Under the pieces are notes generated by a model, which had not been told where the DNA came from, made no database searches, and saw only the letters and a list, made by a program, of their open reading frames with translations. From Amylostereum areolatum (taxonomy: Eukaryota > Basidiomycota > Agaricomycetes > Russulales > Stereaceae): DNA of 64,000 nt. Positions 10,652-21,275 of the stretch are shown here, piece by piece. The stretch spans positions 1,365,091 through 1,429,090 of the forward strand of contig SAXG01000006.1 in the NCBI GenBank assembly GCA_012932865.1, read 5' to 3'. Position 1 is the first letter of the stretch; every line of letters begins with the position of its first letter. The position numbers and the translations under genes are program-made.

Positions 10652-12394
10652 TTAGTCTACCACCGCAGAGGCATACGCCCCACTAGTCGTCAACATATGA
10701 ATGCAGTCATCCATTTCTTTATCCAAGTCATGGTGCCAGACCTTTTCCCATAGCCCCTGCAGATCGGCCAGTCGCCCCTCGTCTTGGGGACCTGACGGAC
10801 CATGACCTTCATATAAATCGCCCGCCGCCTTGCTACCTTGCGCGATGTATGCGCCGCGAGGGACACGAACAGCGTCATACGCACGGAGCACATCCTATTC
10901 AGTTCCGGTAAGTGGACGCAGTACGTAGCCCTCTCGATTTCTTGCTCACCGGCAAGTTGGAAGAAGTTGTCTGTGGATGACAGAGTAGGCGGTAGAGTAT
11001 GTATGCATCTTCTATTCCCGCCCCAGCACCTGCCCCCAGGTGCGGGAGCATGCCATGTGCCTGTACACCCGAAGAGGTGAGGAGACGTATCACTGAGCAC
11101 ATGAGAGTGCTTACAGCATCTCCAAGCAGTACGACATTATTTTTGACGTAAGTGTTCAATGGGGGGTAGATTCCGTGGACTGACCACCTGCTGGGCCGCA
11201 CAATACACTTGAGCATGATCAGCGGGTCTTCCCCCCATCCTGCATACTGGTCCAGCAGTTCCGTCTGCGTCACCTCCTCCACCCAGCTCTGTCGGCTGTT
11301 TGGGTCTACGGGCTGCATGGGTTTGCTGAAATCGGTAACGAACGCGACAATGTTGAGCTATGGATAAAATCAGTATCCGCCATAAGCAGTTCTAGCATGT
11401 TCGCCTTACAACTGTATTATCCCTGATTGGAAAAGTGATGATGTGCTGTTTTCCAAAACACCGTGAATATCAAGTCTGGCTTACGCATCCAATACTTACC
11501 CTCCCATCACCCATCCAACTGTTTGGAAAGGGTGTCATCTCCGCCTTCATGCCTGCTTTCTTGAGCGTCTCCACACCCACTAGTCCGCGGTACGCAACCG
11601 TATTCGTAAACACCAGCGCCTTCTCACTAGCTTCAGGCCCGATAACGAACCGTCTCACGGTGCTCTTCACTCCGTCCGCCCCAACGACGACGTCCGTTTC
11701 GTGCGTGCTTCCATCCGCGAAATGGATGATTGTCCGAGGCGGACTGGTCGATGACTGTGTAATGTCGACACAGCGCTTCTTAAAATGGGTTGGAACAATG
11801 TTCGGGTCGATGAGCGCCGCTAGGCCGTCCAAAAGGGCCGCGCTTGTTCGACGCCACAAATCAGCCGTGACCGCAACCAACATAAACGGGGCACCAACCG
11901 GTGTAGTGCAAAGCCCACATCTTCTGGTTGACATTCATACTGTAATCCAGGTCAGGAAACAGTATATAACGCGCTCCAGACAAAATCCACACACTTCGTA
12001 TAGCACTTCATGTCCTCTCCCTGCTCGCCTAAACTGGAACGGCCGCACACATGGCGAGTCCTCGGATTTCGCAGCGACGTCATCCAATATACCCAGCTTC
12101 TTCAGAGCCCTCACTGCGTTTGGACCTGGCATTTTAACGTGAGCATTGTCTACCCCATTGTTCACAATAAAGCAGACCCACCGATGCCTATTCCTGCTCC
12201 TATTTCACCGTACTTCGACTGTGTTCAAAGGTCAGTAAAACCCTTCGTGTAACCTTCAGTTTGAACCCTACCGCCGCTTCAAAAATATCAACCTTGACTC
12301 CCGCCTTGGCTAGCGCAATGGCGAAAACAAGCCCACATATCCCGCCTCCAACGATCGCCACCTGGAAGTTCTTCCTCCCTTCTTGCGAGTTCAT
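10652..12394 (-). CDS. FAD-dependent monooxygenase, salicylate-hydroxylase-like (copy 2)
   Basis: Tandem paralogue of copy 1. It starts MNSQEGRKNFQVAIVGGG and keeps GGGICGL, VVVGADGVKSTVRRF, LLGDA/AHGMLPHLGAGAG and the C-terminal RVPRGAYIAQGSKAAGDLY. Intron positions match copy 1 one for one: after EAA, after the GIGIG glycine, before the YEC motif, after LHR, after the GDGR/GYGR motif, before LNIVAF, after GDA, and before the AYDAVR exon. Intron sequences and much of the third-position sequence have diverged. I estimate that two thirds to three quarters of residues are identical between copies. All cofactor motifs are intact, so both copies look functional. It ends TSGAYASAVVD. It lies in the same orientation as copy 1, about 620 bp away. 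Confidence 0.88.
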
Positions 12395-12798
12395 GATGGT
12401 CGAGATACTTAGCCTATTGTAGCCTATTGTATGGGGCCACTGACGCCACGGATCCGCTAGGCTCAAAACTGGAGACAGCCACGACCAAGGGGGGATGAAT
12501 GTGCAATCAAGGACACCGTTGCATGCCTGACAAACCACTCCTGCGAACAGTTGCCCCTCTACCGGCATGTTATGCCGAGCGTCGCAAGATGTACTTCGAA
12601 TTCCAGCGCTCGGTTCTGCCAGAATATTATTGAACTTGTCACGAGGAGCTTGTGCGGACGCACATGGGACTTATCTTGCCATAACAAGGGCAAGCCTTGT
12701 TCTACATTTGGGCCGCCGGAGGACACCGGCCACCAAGGGACGTGAACAGACGAGGGGAAAGAGTCTAATAACGATATGTCAAAAGCACACGATTCAGA
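12395..12798. other. Intergenic region
   Basis: About 400 bp between the start of monooxygenase copy 2 and the end of the cap-binding gene. No gene was seen. A short direct repeat (AGCCTATTGTAGCCTATTGT) sits at about 12412-12431, just upstream of the copy 2 ATG. Confidence 0.45.
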
Positions 12799-15700
12799 TC
12801 ACTCCTGCCCTATTGCTCTGCTCCAGATCTTCTTTGCCAACTTGGCTGCTTCATCATCTGCGCCGTCCAGCCTCGATAGTGCAACCAAACCCAATGTAGT
12901 TGCATAGTTGCGCAGATACGGCGAGTACTAAAGATTGCCATATTTTAGTCGTGTTAGTCAGGGCGAATGAAAATAACTCACGGAAGTGCAAAAGTGTCTG
13001 TACCATCCCCACGTTGTCCATGTCTTCCACTGGTCGTTATTCCAGGTTGCTCGGGTTTCCCAAGCCCCGTCCGCAATAACTTGGGACGCAGTGGAGCCGG
13101 CGATAGCACCCGAAGGACAGAGTAGGCCAACGAAGCCTTCCAGGACATGGGCCAAACACGACTTTTGCTCGCGAGTAAGTGATGATATGGCCTTGAGGGC
13201 AGTCGTCAATGCGGGTGATTCGACAGCCAGTGATTCGGCTGGAGGAAGAAAACGTTAATCGTCATCTTTTTACCACGCCACGACAGGCTTACCTGGCTTT
13301 GTTTCGCTATCGACCTCCATGTTTGCAACGTCCCCTCCATCACTGGCCATGGCTCTAGCTCTTGTTTCGTCCTCCTCTTTCCTTAGCGTAGCCAACCTTT
13401 TCGTTGCGATAACCACCCGTCCATTTGCCTTGTCGATCGCGCCCTTCAAGAATTCCCAATCCAGACCATCTTCCACGTGCGCGAACACCCACGCGACCAC
13501 GTCCGTAGGGTCGACAATTTGGTATTGCATGAGTTTGTCGAACACAATCATGATCATCTGGCGGTTACGCTTCCAGAAGGCAGCGACGGTGCTCAGAATG
13601 TGCGCCTTGGCTTCTGCGTTGCCTGTCCCACCAGTGGATATGGTTCCTGCGGCGATGCTTCGCAGCAAACTGATGTACCGTTCGATGGCGTTGAGGAAAT
13701 GGGAGAAAGAACGTGATCCTATGTGCAACAAGGATTGAATGGTGATAGAACGAATGATTGCATCGATATTGTCGTCGCCCTCAGCAGTTTCTGTCAATGT
13801 ATTCTTGAGAGATTCCAAAAGGGTCATGATGTCTTCAGGCTTGCCGCGGGAGCGCAGTTGATTCAACACACTTTGCGCGGCATCGTGGTAAGGTGCAGCT
13901 AAAGTGTCGTCAGTATTTGTGTATAGTGGCTGCAGATATATCTTACATGGATCATCATAATCGTAGTCCGGACCAGGAGCTTGGTCTGGCACGACGCCGG
14001 CATCAGGGTCTTGGAATGGCTCCGGCAACGTCTTCAGAACCCGATCGTAGTACGAGAGGCGAATCTCGTATTCCAATGCTCGTCGAATGAACACAGTTTT
14101 GGGATGTTGAGCACACAGTGCGAGGTCCGGGATCCTGGTGCTCCAATAAGGACGTCACAACAAATGACGCGAGCGCAAGGACATACCATTCTTTCCAAAC
14201 CCACTGAAACCCGAAGTTGCTCATGTGAAGAGAGAACCACTCTGAAAAACGGCGGCTGATATCGGGATCTAGCCCGTCCTGAAGATAGGAGTACAGCTTG
14301 CGGATAGATTTCCCAACCGCTGGGCCCACTGTTTGTGGCGAGAGTTTGGCAAGCTCTGTAATCAGTGTTGCGTAGTAAATCGGCTTGTGTGGAGGCTCAG
14401 GAAGAAGGAACTGTGCGCCGAGGATGGTCTGCAAACGAAATACGACTCAGCGACATGACGTGTTCCTATGTCATCACATACCTCGATGATGGTGCTTTCA
14501 AGTTGCCAGTCTTTGCCAGGGACTGGTGTGCGGTCCGGCACGTCCCCAGCTCCTCCTGGTCGAGGTTTAAACGCGCCTTCGACTGTCCATTTTGGGTATT
14601 CTACCAGCAGCCTTGAACACTCCTTCCTGTTTATCTCAAATATCTCAATGATGTCGAGAAGGTCGGCACGGGCAGCATATCCAGCAGGAGACGAGGGATC
14701 TGGTGTCACCTGAGAAAAATGTTATCAATAAGAAAAGTGTGCCAGAAAAGTTGTATGTTCACCTCGCTGTCGAAAAGACGAAGAAAATAATCTGGCCATT
14801 CCTCTTTTTTTACTATGGCACCTTCCCCGGAATCCGAATCCAGACCTTCAAGTTCGATGGCGTCCGGAGGTACAAGTACCGAGGGAAGATCGTACAATTG
14901 GTCTTCTACTTGCGAACTATCGTAGTTGGCGTACGGCTGGGGATATATGAACGCGACTTCAGAGAAGTCCTCGGAGTCAAGTGCTTTGAGAGCTTCAACA
15001 GCACAGTCGAGAATCTAAAGAAGACAATGGTTAACACCAGAAAAAAGGGAGGGGGAGGGGGCGACGATAACCTCATTCGCACAAGAAGCAGCGCTGTTCT
15101 GGTCATGTAATTTAAGCATGGGTTGAACCAGCCACTTCGCGCCGGGGACGAGGTCGTTGTATGTTTGGATGCCCGTAATCATTTCAATTACCGCCGCTGG
15201 AGAATGGTCTTTCAGTGGTTGTCCTGCCTATTACCCTCCATTTCAGAGATAATTCACGCCGTACCGGGGAAAACGCACCCGCATGAGACCCTCAGCTGCG
15301 CAACGAGCAGCACGTTTAGCCCTTCCATGGGAAACACCGAACTCGTCCAGGACAGCGGTGAACGATTGCAGAAGAGTAAGCATGGACTGTGGCGACACTA
15401 CTTTGGCCACAGTGAGGTGCGCAAAGAAGTGTATCTAAAGATCCTCAGCACAGAGAAAAGATAGGAAGGCGGACACTCACGCAAAAGCGTGTCTCTCTCC
15501 AGGCCAGCTTGTCCACATATGCCTGGAATCCCTTCCACAGGTCTTCCAGAATCTGTCTCCCAAGAGAAATACTCTGAGATGTTTCACCCTCCGGTTTTGC
15601 GGGATGGTTGCAAAGGCTGCGCAGGAACATGGCATAATAGGGAATTTTGTAGGGCTGTTCCGTGAGCCTGTGAACCAACTTGAGATGAGTCCTACAAGAC

Positions 15701-16059
15701 GTGCTACATAAAACGCACCCAATTCGTAATGCTTCAGAAATGACAGAAACATTGGGCACGTCCTGGTCCACTATGCTCCGCACTAGCCTATTCAACTCTT
15801 CAAGCGCGTCCTAGGAAGCGATTCATTCACGTATAGCGCATGGATGAGACAAGCTGGGACTCACTACATCCCCAAGCTGAATCACAGTCGTTTTGAATTT
15901 TTGGTCGGGAGTCTCATCAAAATCGCGTCTGCGGTCCTGGTCGCGGTGGTCGTCTATAATCCCAGTCGGTGACCTTCCGCCTACATCCCCAAAGGAAATC
16001 TCCTTACCTCGGTAGCGCCTACGGCCTCCCTGACCATGATGCTGACGTTCATAACTCAT
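12799..16059 (-). CDS. NCBP1: Nuclear cap-binding protein subunit 1 (CBP80)
   Basis: Large multi-exon gene starting MSYERQHHGQGGRRRYRGKE. Diagnostic stretches are ALRIGLTEQPYKIPYYAMFL (first MIF4G repeat) and AVLDEFGVSHGRAKRAARC. Later come FFAHLTVAKVV, TIQSLLHIGSRSFSHFLNAI, MIVFDKLMQYQIVDPTDVV and VFAHVEDGLDWEFLKGAID. It ends LAKKIWSRAIGQE. CBP80 binds CBP20 and the 7-methylguanosine cap of nascent RNA polymerase II transcripts in the nucleus, promoting splicing, export and decay control. The total is roughly 850-900 residues, as in other fungi. All hydrophobic-core blocks of the three MIF4G-like domains can be joined through GT-AG introns without a frame break. It is divergent from the PPR-like gene. 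Confidence 0.9.
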
Positions 16060-16374
16060 TTCAAGGTAGCGCTGAATCAAGTATATGTGGGTAGCGGACG
16101 ACGTCGAGGCCGAGGAACAAGATGCGACGATGCAAGACGCGCTGGCCCCGAACCGACCGCGTGTCACGTGATATAACCGGAAAACGTCGGGGCGCGGAGA
16201 AGACGAGTTGAGCATCGACCTTCACCACCGACAGCGACAGCAACAGTGAACGAAGGTGTGCGTTGAGTGGTACAGTGTCTGGCTATTTACCTGACGTGCA
16301 TAAGTCTGGTGCGTGATCATCACACTGTTTTACGCTACGCTGGTATTGACAAGGTTTACAGTAATGCTAGACAC
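16060..16374. other. Divergent promoter, CBP80 (-) and PPR-like gene (+)
   Basis: About 315 bp between divergent starts. It contains a GTCACGTGATATAACC element near 16164-16179 (CACGTG E-box). No other gene. Confidence 0.45.
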
Positions 16375-19167
16375 ATGCCATGCCTTTGGTCGACGAAGAC
16401 CACTATCTTCAAACAATTCAGCGGCGGCATTCGAACACTCTCCGCGCTGAAGGGCGTGACGGGAGCTCCTCGGAGCTCTTGGCGGAGCGCACCTTGCTCT
16501 TTCCACGCGTTTCGCGCGACACCCGTTTCAAACTTCCACTGGTCACTTCCATCGTCGGCTTTAAGCCCGGAAATCTCGTCTCCTCCACCAAGTTCATCCA
16601 AAGCGGATGCCCCTCCTTCAACCTTCCCCGACCAACTGTCTGAAGCCCAGCTGTCCAGAGCAGTTGGTGCTGCGATCCGACTCTCTGTCCAGCGCGCGGA
16701 TTACTGGGATGCATTTCATCTCTGGCACTCCACCAGATGGTCTGTTGCCCACTATAACTCTCTTCCCTTCCAGAATCCATTCTCCAAGTTTCAACCCATA
16801 AATTTTGGCCGCGCCGTGTCGCCTCGATATGCGAGCCATTGTCTCATCCACGCCCTCTTGCGCGCAGGGCTCCGCAAGCACGCCGCACCCCTTGCCCAGC
16901 AAATGATGAAAGATGGTACCCTGCTTCACACCAAGTCTTTCGAAGCTCTTCTCCACTCCTTTCACCCCGATACTATTATTCCCGGGGAGGACCGCACCAT
17001 GTTCAACCGGTTGAAACATCCGCATCCAAAGAAATCCGCGCTGAACGTTCGCATGGCTCTACCCGAGGATCCCCTTACATCATTGGCAGTTCAACTCCTT
17101 CGTGATGCCCACAAGCATCGCTGGCAACGTACCCATTCCATGTACGAGACCGCCCTTAGCGCATGTCTGATCCAGGGTGAAATCCTTGTTGCATCCCTAC
17201 TCCTTGCTCTTTTGATCAAGGACTACCAACTGCGCTGCTCTCGCCGGCATGTATCCAGCAAGGAATCTCCAGATGCTTGCATCCAGCCGGCAAGTCGCTC
17301 TTCGCACGAGGCTGATCAGCGTTCCATGTCTGCTCTGGTCAAGGCAACAAAGGCATCCCTCAGTAACATCGAGGATTTTATCCGACCTCATATCGAACGT
17401 GGACAGTCCGATCCTCTCTTCGAAGAGTGCTCACAGAGCCTCGCGATTCTGGCGGGTCTCCTCGAAACACAGTCCCTCCCAACATCACGAATCGCGTCGT
17501 TGGTCAAACTCCTTTATATGTATCCTAGATGCGATGTTCAGGTTTTGGTGAGGCTGCCCTCAGGAGAATGGCAGAGTTGCGGCGCCTACTGGTGCTTCAA
17601 CAAGGTCCTTGGTCGACTCATCCACACTCTTCCTACTGCCAGAACCTTGCACTCCAGCGAGCGCCTCCCCCCTCTGGACCGTGCCTCTTATCACACCCTG
17701 CTCCATTACGCTCTGATCGAACGTCGCTCTGTAGACACTGCCAACCGCGTTCTTTCCCATATGTTGAACGAACGCCAGCCTCCCCTCCAACCAGGCCCTG
17801 TCGTATACAACATATTGCTACGAGGAAGCACGCTACTTCGTCGAAACGAGTTAGCCAGCGATGTCATTGCTACCCTGCGCAAGGTGGCCTCTTCCATAGA
17901 CCCTATCAATGAACCACTACGATCGACCGAAGAGCCCCCTATATTGTCAAACGCCTTCGAAAACGTCGACAATGCTGAAACCCACGCTACTTCTACACTC
18001 AAACGCACATATCCCCCATATCTTACGCGCGTCTCGCGTCTCGTCAAGCAGGCGAAGGAAGGCGCTTTAGCCGTACCAACACCGTCCAAGTCAGTTCCGA
18101 CCAACTCTCGAATGCTCGTCAGCTACATCAAGCACATTGTATCTGCGGGAACCCCGGAGGCGTGTGCCGATGTGCTCTTCCGAATGCTACCGGAGCTCGC
18201 CACAGTCAACCACCCTGACTGGGGTAACATGGGCGAGGACCGACGGCGCATGCATATCAGTCGAAACCGCAACACCGCCATGGTTCGCGCCGTAGCTCTC
18301 GGGCCACAGTTCTTCGCCGTTGTAATCAATGCATTGCGCAAGGCGGGGCGAACCGGACTCGCTGAACGAGTGTGGATGCTCGCTAAAGAGGCCGAGGCCG
18401 CCTCGTGGAACACGGTCACCCCGTGGTGTTTGCCTATCGAGGCATACACTGCGATGCTTCAGTGCTACGGCACAGAGGCGCGCAAAGGCCTTCTTATCCA
18501 CTACCCAATTCCGCTACAGGATGGATCTCTCCATTATGAGGGGCGGTCGTCAGTCCCCACCAAGGCATATGCGTTGGGCTGGGGCAGATTTATGGCTAAT
18601 CAGGAAGCGTGGGCTCATTCGCAAGATCGACGACGCCATGTTCTTGGGCGTCGTATGGGCCTCCTCCTCTATCGATCCATGCAAATCGGCGGCCAGTCCA
18701 TCTACGGCTCTCTCGTTAAAATGCAAGATGAACACATCTTCAAGAAGATGTCCGTCAAGCCCCCCGAGGTTCCTGTCCCTGATGCCCGATTCTTCAACGC
18801 TGCCCTTGACCTGTTTTCACGACGCCCGAATATGATTGCCCGACGAGTGCATCCGTCCCGAACGCGCTGGCAGCAACGTCTACGACGCGCGAATGAACGA
18901 TTCATCACCCTGGGCTACACTTCTCCGCAGTGGACACCAGAGCTGGAAGAAGTGGCACGGGATATGTTAGACTGTGGCTATCCGATACCTGCAGGGTTCC
19001 GCCCTGCCCTTGTTGGGAAAATCCAGGGTTTCATGGGTCAAGAGGAGGGTCCGGAGGTGAACGGGCGGCGGCCTTACGCATTCCCAGCTGTTCCACGGAG
19101 GCCTCGATTCCGACCGCATGCCATCGCAACGGCAAAATCGAAGGGCACGCCCGTTCAACGAGGTTGA
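16375..19167 (+). CDS. Large intronless PPR-like protein, probably mitochondrial
   Basis: A single open frame extends from 16267 to the stop at 19165-19167. The ATG at 16375 is preferred because it gives a mitochondrial-type N-terminus starting MPCLWSTKTTIFKQFSGGIR (basic, no acidic residues for the first 30 positions). The product is about 930 residues. Helical repeats of pentatricopeptide type are visible, for example SYHTLLHYALIERRSVDTAN, VVYNILLRGSTLLRRNELAS and FFAVVINALRKAGRTGLAER. PPR proteins bind organellar RNA and act in its processing or translation. The exact orthologue is unknown. It is the only long gene here without introns. The stop codon lies in a 9-bp tandem repeat. Confidence 0.72.
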   Translation: MPCLWSTKTTIFKQFSGGIRTLSALKGVTGAPRSSWRSAPCSFHAFRATPVSNFHWSLPSSALSPEISSPPPSSSKADAPPSTFPDQLSEAQLSRAVGAAIRLSVQRADYWDAFHLWHSTRWSVAHYNSLPFQNPFSKFQPINFGRAVSPRYASHCLIHALLRAGLRKHAAPLAQQMMKDGTLLHTKSFEALLHSFHPDTIIPGEDRTMFNRLKHPHPKKSALNVRMALPEDPLTSLAVQLLRDAHKHRWQRTHSMYETALSACLIQGEILVASLLLALLIKDYQLRCSRRHVSSKESPDACIQPASRSSHEADQRSMSALVKATKASLSNIEDFIRPHIERGQSDPLFEECSQSLAILAGLLETQSLPTSRIASLVKLLYMYPRCDVQVLVRLPSGEWQSCGAYWCFNKVLGRLIHTLPTARTLHSSERLPPLDRASYHTLLHYALIERRSVDTANRVLSHMLNERQPPLQPGPVVYNILLRGSTLLRRNELASDVIATLRKVASSIDPINEPLRSTEEPPILSNAFENVDNAETHATSTLKRTYPPYLTRVSRLVKQAKEGALAVPTPSKSVPTNSRMLVSYIKHIVSAGTPEACADVLFRMLPELATVNHPDWGNMGEDRRRMHISRNRNTAMVRAVALGPQFFAVVINALRKAGRTGLAERVWMLAKEAEAASWNTVTPWCLPIEAYTAMLQCYGTEARKGLLIHYPIPLQDGSLHYEGRSSVPTKAYALGWGRFMANQEAWAHSQDRRRHVLGRRMGLLLYRSMQIGGQSIYGSLVKMQDEHIFKKMSVKPPEVPVPDARFFNAALDLFSRRPNMIARRVHPSRTRWQQRLRRANERFITLGYTSPQWTPELEEVARDMLDCGYPIPAGFRPALVGKIQGFMGQEEGPEVNGRRPYAFPAVPRRPRFRPHAIATAKSKGTPVQRG

Positions 19168-19201
19168 GGAGGTTGAGGAGGTTGAGGAGGTTGAGGAGGT
19201 T
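19160..19201 (+). repeat. 9-bp tandem repeat over the stop codon of the PPR-like gene
   Basis: About 4.5 copies of GAGGTTGAG. The first copy supplies the final Gly codon and the TGA stop of the PPR-like gene; the rest is 3' untranslated. Confidence 0.8.
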
Positions 19202-19314
19202 CGGATTGATGCTCACTGAGACTGTACACATTGTAGCAATAGCATGGCACTTCACACACTTTCAGATAATATCATAAATGCTCCACATTATTACGTCTGT
19301 GGTGACACCGCACT

Positions 19315-20076
19315 CTATGTAGTCTCCGAGCTCTCCTCGGTACGACGCTCGGTAGCGGCAGGGCGCAACTGTCTGTCCTTGTGCTGCAATTGCACGACGA
19401 CCGTATGGCGAGTATAACTTCGCGGTGCCCACTCCCGCGCTATATCCTCAAGCTGGTTCAACCAGCTCGTGAGGTGCGCCTCCCTGTCCTCCTTGCCGAC
19501 ATGCGCCTGCCCCGATTTCTCCGTGACGACGAGGGTGGCCCGATGACCTTTGGTAAGCTCCTCGCGGATTTTGCGCAACTTGTGTTCGACATCTGCAGAT
19601 GCAGCGCCCCATGTAAGCTGGATCTCTTTGGTTTCCAGATTTCGGCGGACTTCTTGCTGGCGAACGCGCGCAGCTTTGCGCTTCACGAACTGCTCCTGCT
19701 TGTTGAATCGTCGGACGAGGGCATAGCCGCCCATCTCGTCCGAAGGTGGACGAACGACTTCGACGTAGTGGGTCTCGACATCGCGCCACTTGTCGTCCTT
19801 GATTTTCTGGCGCGATTTGAGCGACTGCAGGACGTCATGGAGGCTTTGCGGGTCTCCAGGTTTACCCGTCTCGTCTACGACACGAACTTCATTGTAAGGG
19901 ATATCTCGGTTGCGAAACGGACCAGTCGGAGCAGCTGCCTTTTTCGCGTAGAAACGCGTCTGTTGATGTGTCCAGGTAAATGGCAGTGATACGCGAGCAC
20001 AAGTCGAAGGGGATGGCAAAGACTGAGAGAGATGAAGTAACGCCTTCACAGAATGTCGTAATGCTGGCCGAGACAT
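19315..20076 (-). CDS. Mitochondrial translation initiation factor IF-3
   Basis: One uninterrupted frame of about 253 residues. The ATG at 20076 gives MSRPALRHSVKALLHLSQSL, a basic, hydroxylated mitochondrial presequence. The signature GPFRNRDIPYNEVRVVDETG matches the IF-3 N-terminal domain, where bacteria have RDKNKRLNDEIRA-like sequence. The C-terminal domain includes VEHKLRKIREELTKGHRATL. IF-3 keeps the small mitoribosomal subunit free and proofreads start codon choice. The frame stays open upstream of this ATG, but that part reads as untranslated leader with a possible 5' intron. It is convergent with the PPR-like gene and divergent from TAD2 with a 230-bp shared promoter. Confidence 0.85.
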   Translation of the reverse strand: MSRPALRHSVKALLHLSQSLPSPSTCARVSLPFTWTHQQTRFYAKKAAAPTGPFRNRDIPYNEVRVVDETGKPGDPQSLHDVLQSLKSRQKIKDDKWRDVETHYVEVVRPPSDEMGGYALVRRFNKQEQFVKRKAARVRQQEVRRNLETKEIQLTWGAASADVEHKLRKIREELTKGHRATLVVTEKSGQAHVGKEDREAHLTSWLNQLEDIAREWAPRSYTRHTVVVQLQHKDRQLRPAATERRTEESSETT

Positions 20077-20305
20077 TGTCCCTGTACCAGTAGTGAGTGA
20101 ATGCGTTGTATCTGAGGTACAATACTGACCTTTGGCTGCCAACGCGTGCTAGCGAAGTGCTCAGACAAAACGTCATCGGCCCTTGGCAGAGGCTGTAGCA
20201 TAACAAGCACAAACAAAGTGATCGTCGGCGAACTTCGAACCAGAAGTCGCCACTGGCTTCATTGTCCACTGGCATATATCATCAGTCCATCTGTTTCGCA
20301 GTGCG

Positions 20306-21101
20306 ATGTCCGCTTCTCAATCAAAAGTTTCAGTGGCTGTCCTTACAGAAGATGATGATGTGCATATAAAGTGGATGCGTGAAGCCTTGGCCATGGTAAG
20401 CACACTACAGTGCCTCGATTTTACCACACGACCAACCCGTGATGGGTAAAGGCAGAAGAGGCCCTCGCGGCCCAGGAAGTCCCAGTAGGCTGCGTTTTCG
20501 TGCGAGGTGGAAAGGTGATCGCGAAGGCTCGCAATAGGACAAACGAACTTCAGAACGTAGGTCGCATCTACTTTTGCCTACATTTAACATGACTCCTTGC
20601 GCGCAGGCAACAAGACATGCCGAATTGGAAGCTATCGATGCAATTCTCGCGAATCCCATGCTTACCCCAGAGTCCGTCCCATACCCTCTCAAAGATACAA
20701 CTCTGTACGTCACCGTGGAGCCTTGCATAATGTGTGCCTCTGCTCTCCGTCAGGCAGGGATCAAGGAGGTTTTTATGGGGTGCCACAATGAACGTTTTGG
20801 CGGATGCGGTAGTGTCCTGGGTGTGAACGGAGGGCATGCTTTTCCCCCTCTATTCTTCTCTCCATAGACTCACGTTCATACAGGCTCAAACATCCGCGAC
20901 ATCCGGTTTACAAGGCAACCGCTGGATATTGCCGTGAAGAGGCGATTATGGCTCTCCGTCGGTTCTATATTACAGAAAATGTCAACGGTGAGGACAACCC
21001 ATGGGTTTGCGTAAAACACTTAGCCCCTTTCTCTAGCTCCTGCTCCTAAATCGAAGTCTAATCGTGTCCTCAAAACGGACATTCGTCCGGTCACAACATA
21101 A
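20306..21101 (+). CDS. TAD2: tRNA-specific adenosine deaminase catalytic subunit Tad2
   Basis: Five exons: 20306-20395, 20452-20556, 20607-20833, 20884-20987 and 21037-21101. The product is about 195 residues. The cytidine/deoxycytidylate deaminase zinc site is complete, with HAE in [11 protein letters not shown] and PCxxC in [16 protein letters not shown]. The N-terminal [20 protein letters not shown] and [13 protein letters not shown] are typical of Tad2/ADAT2. With Tad3 it deaminates wobble adenosine 34 to inosine in tRNAs. Intron 3 must use a GC donor (GG/GCATGC) to keep frame, a GC-AG intron. The C-terminus ends [21 protein letters not shown]. Confidence 0.92.
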
Positions 21102-21275
21102 CTAGGCCATTTGAGAGTGGCGTGTATTCGCATGCACTCGGACCATTCTTCACAAAACGGGCTCCCTTAGTTCGTAGTGCACCTCGATCTCTACATTCAT
21201 AATCTCGCCTCAAGAGGACTGCAGTCATCATTGATTCTTCAGTTATCCTCTGTACGGCAACCGTATAATCCTTGC

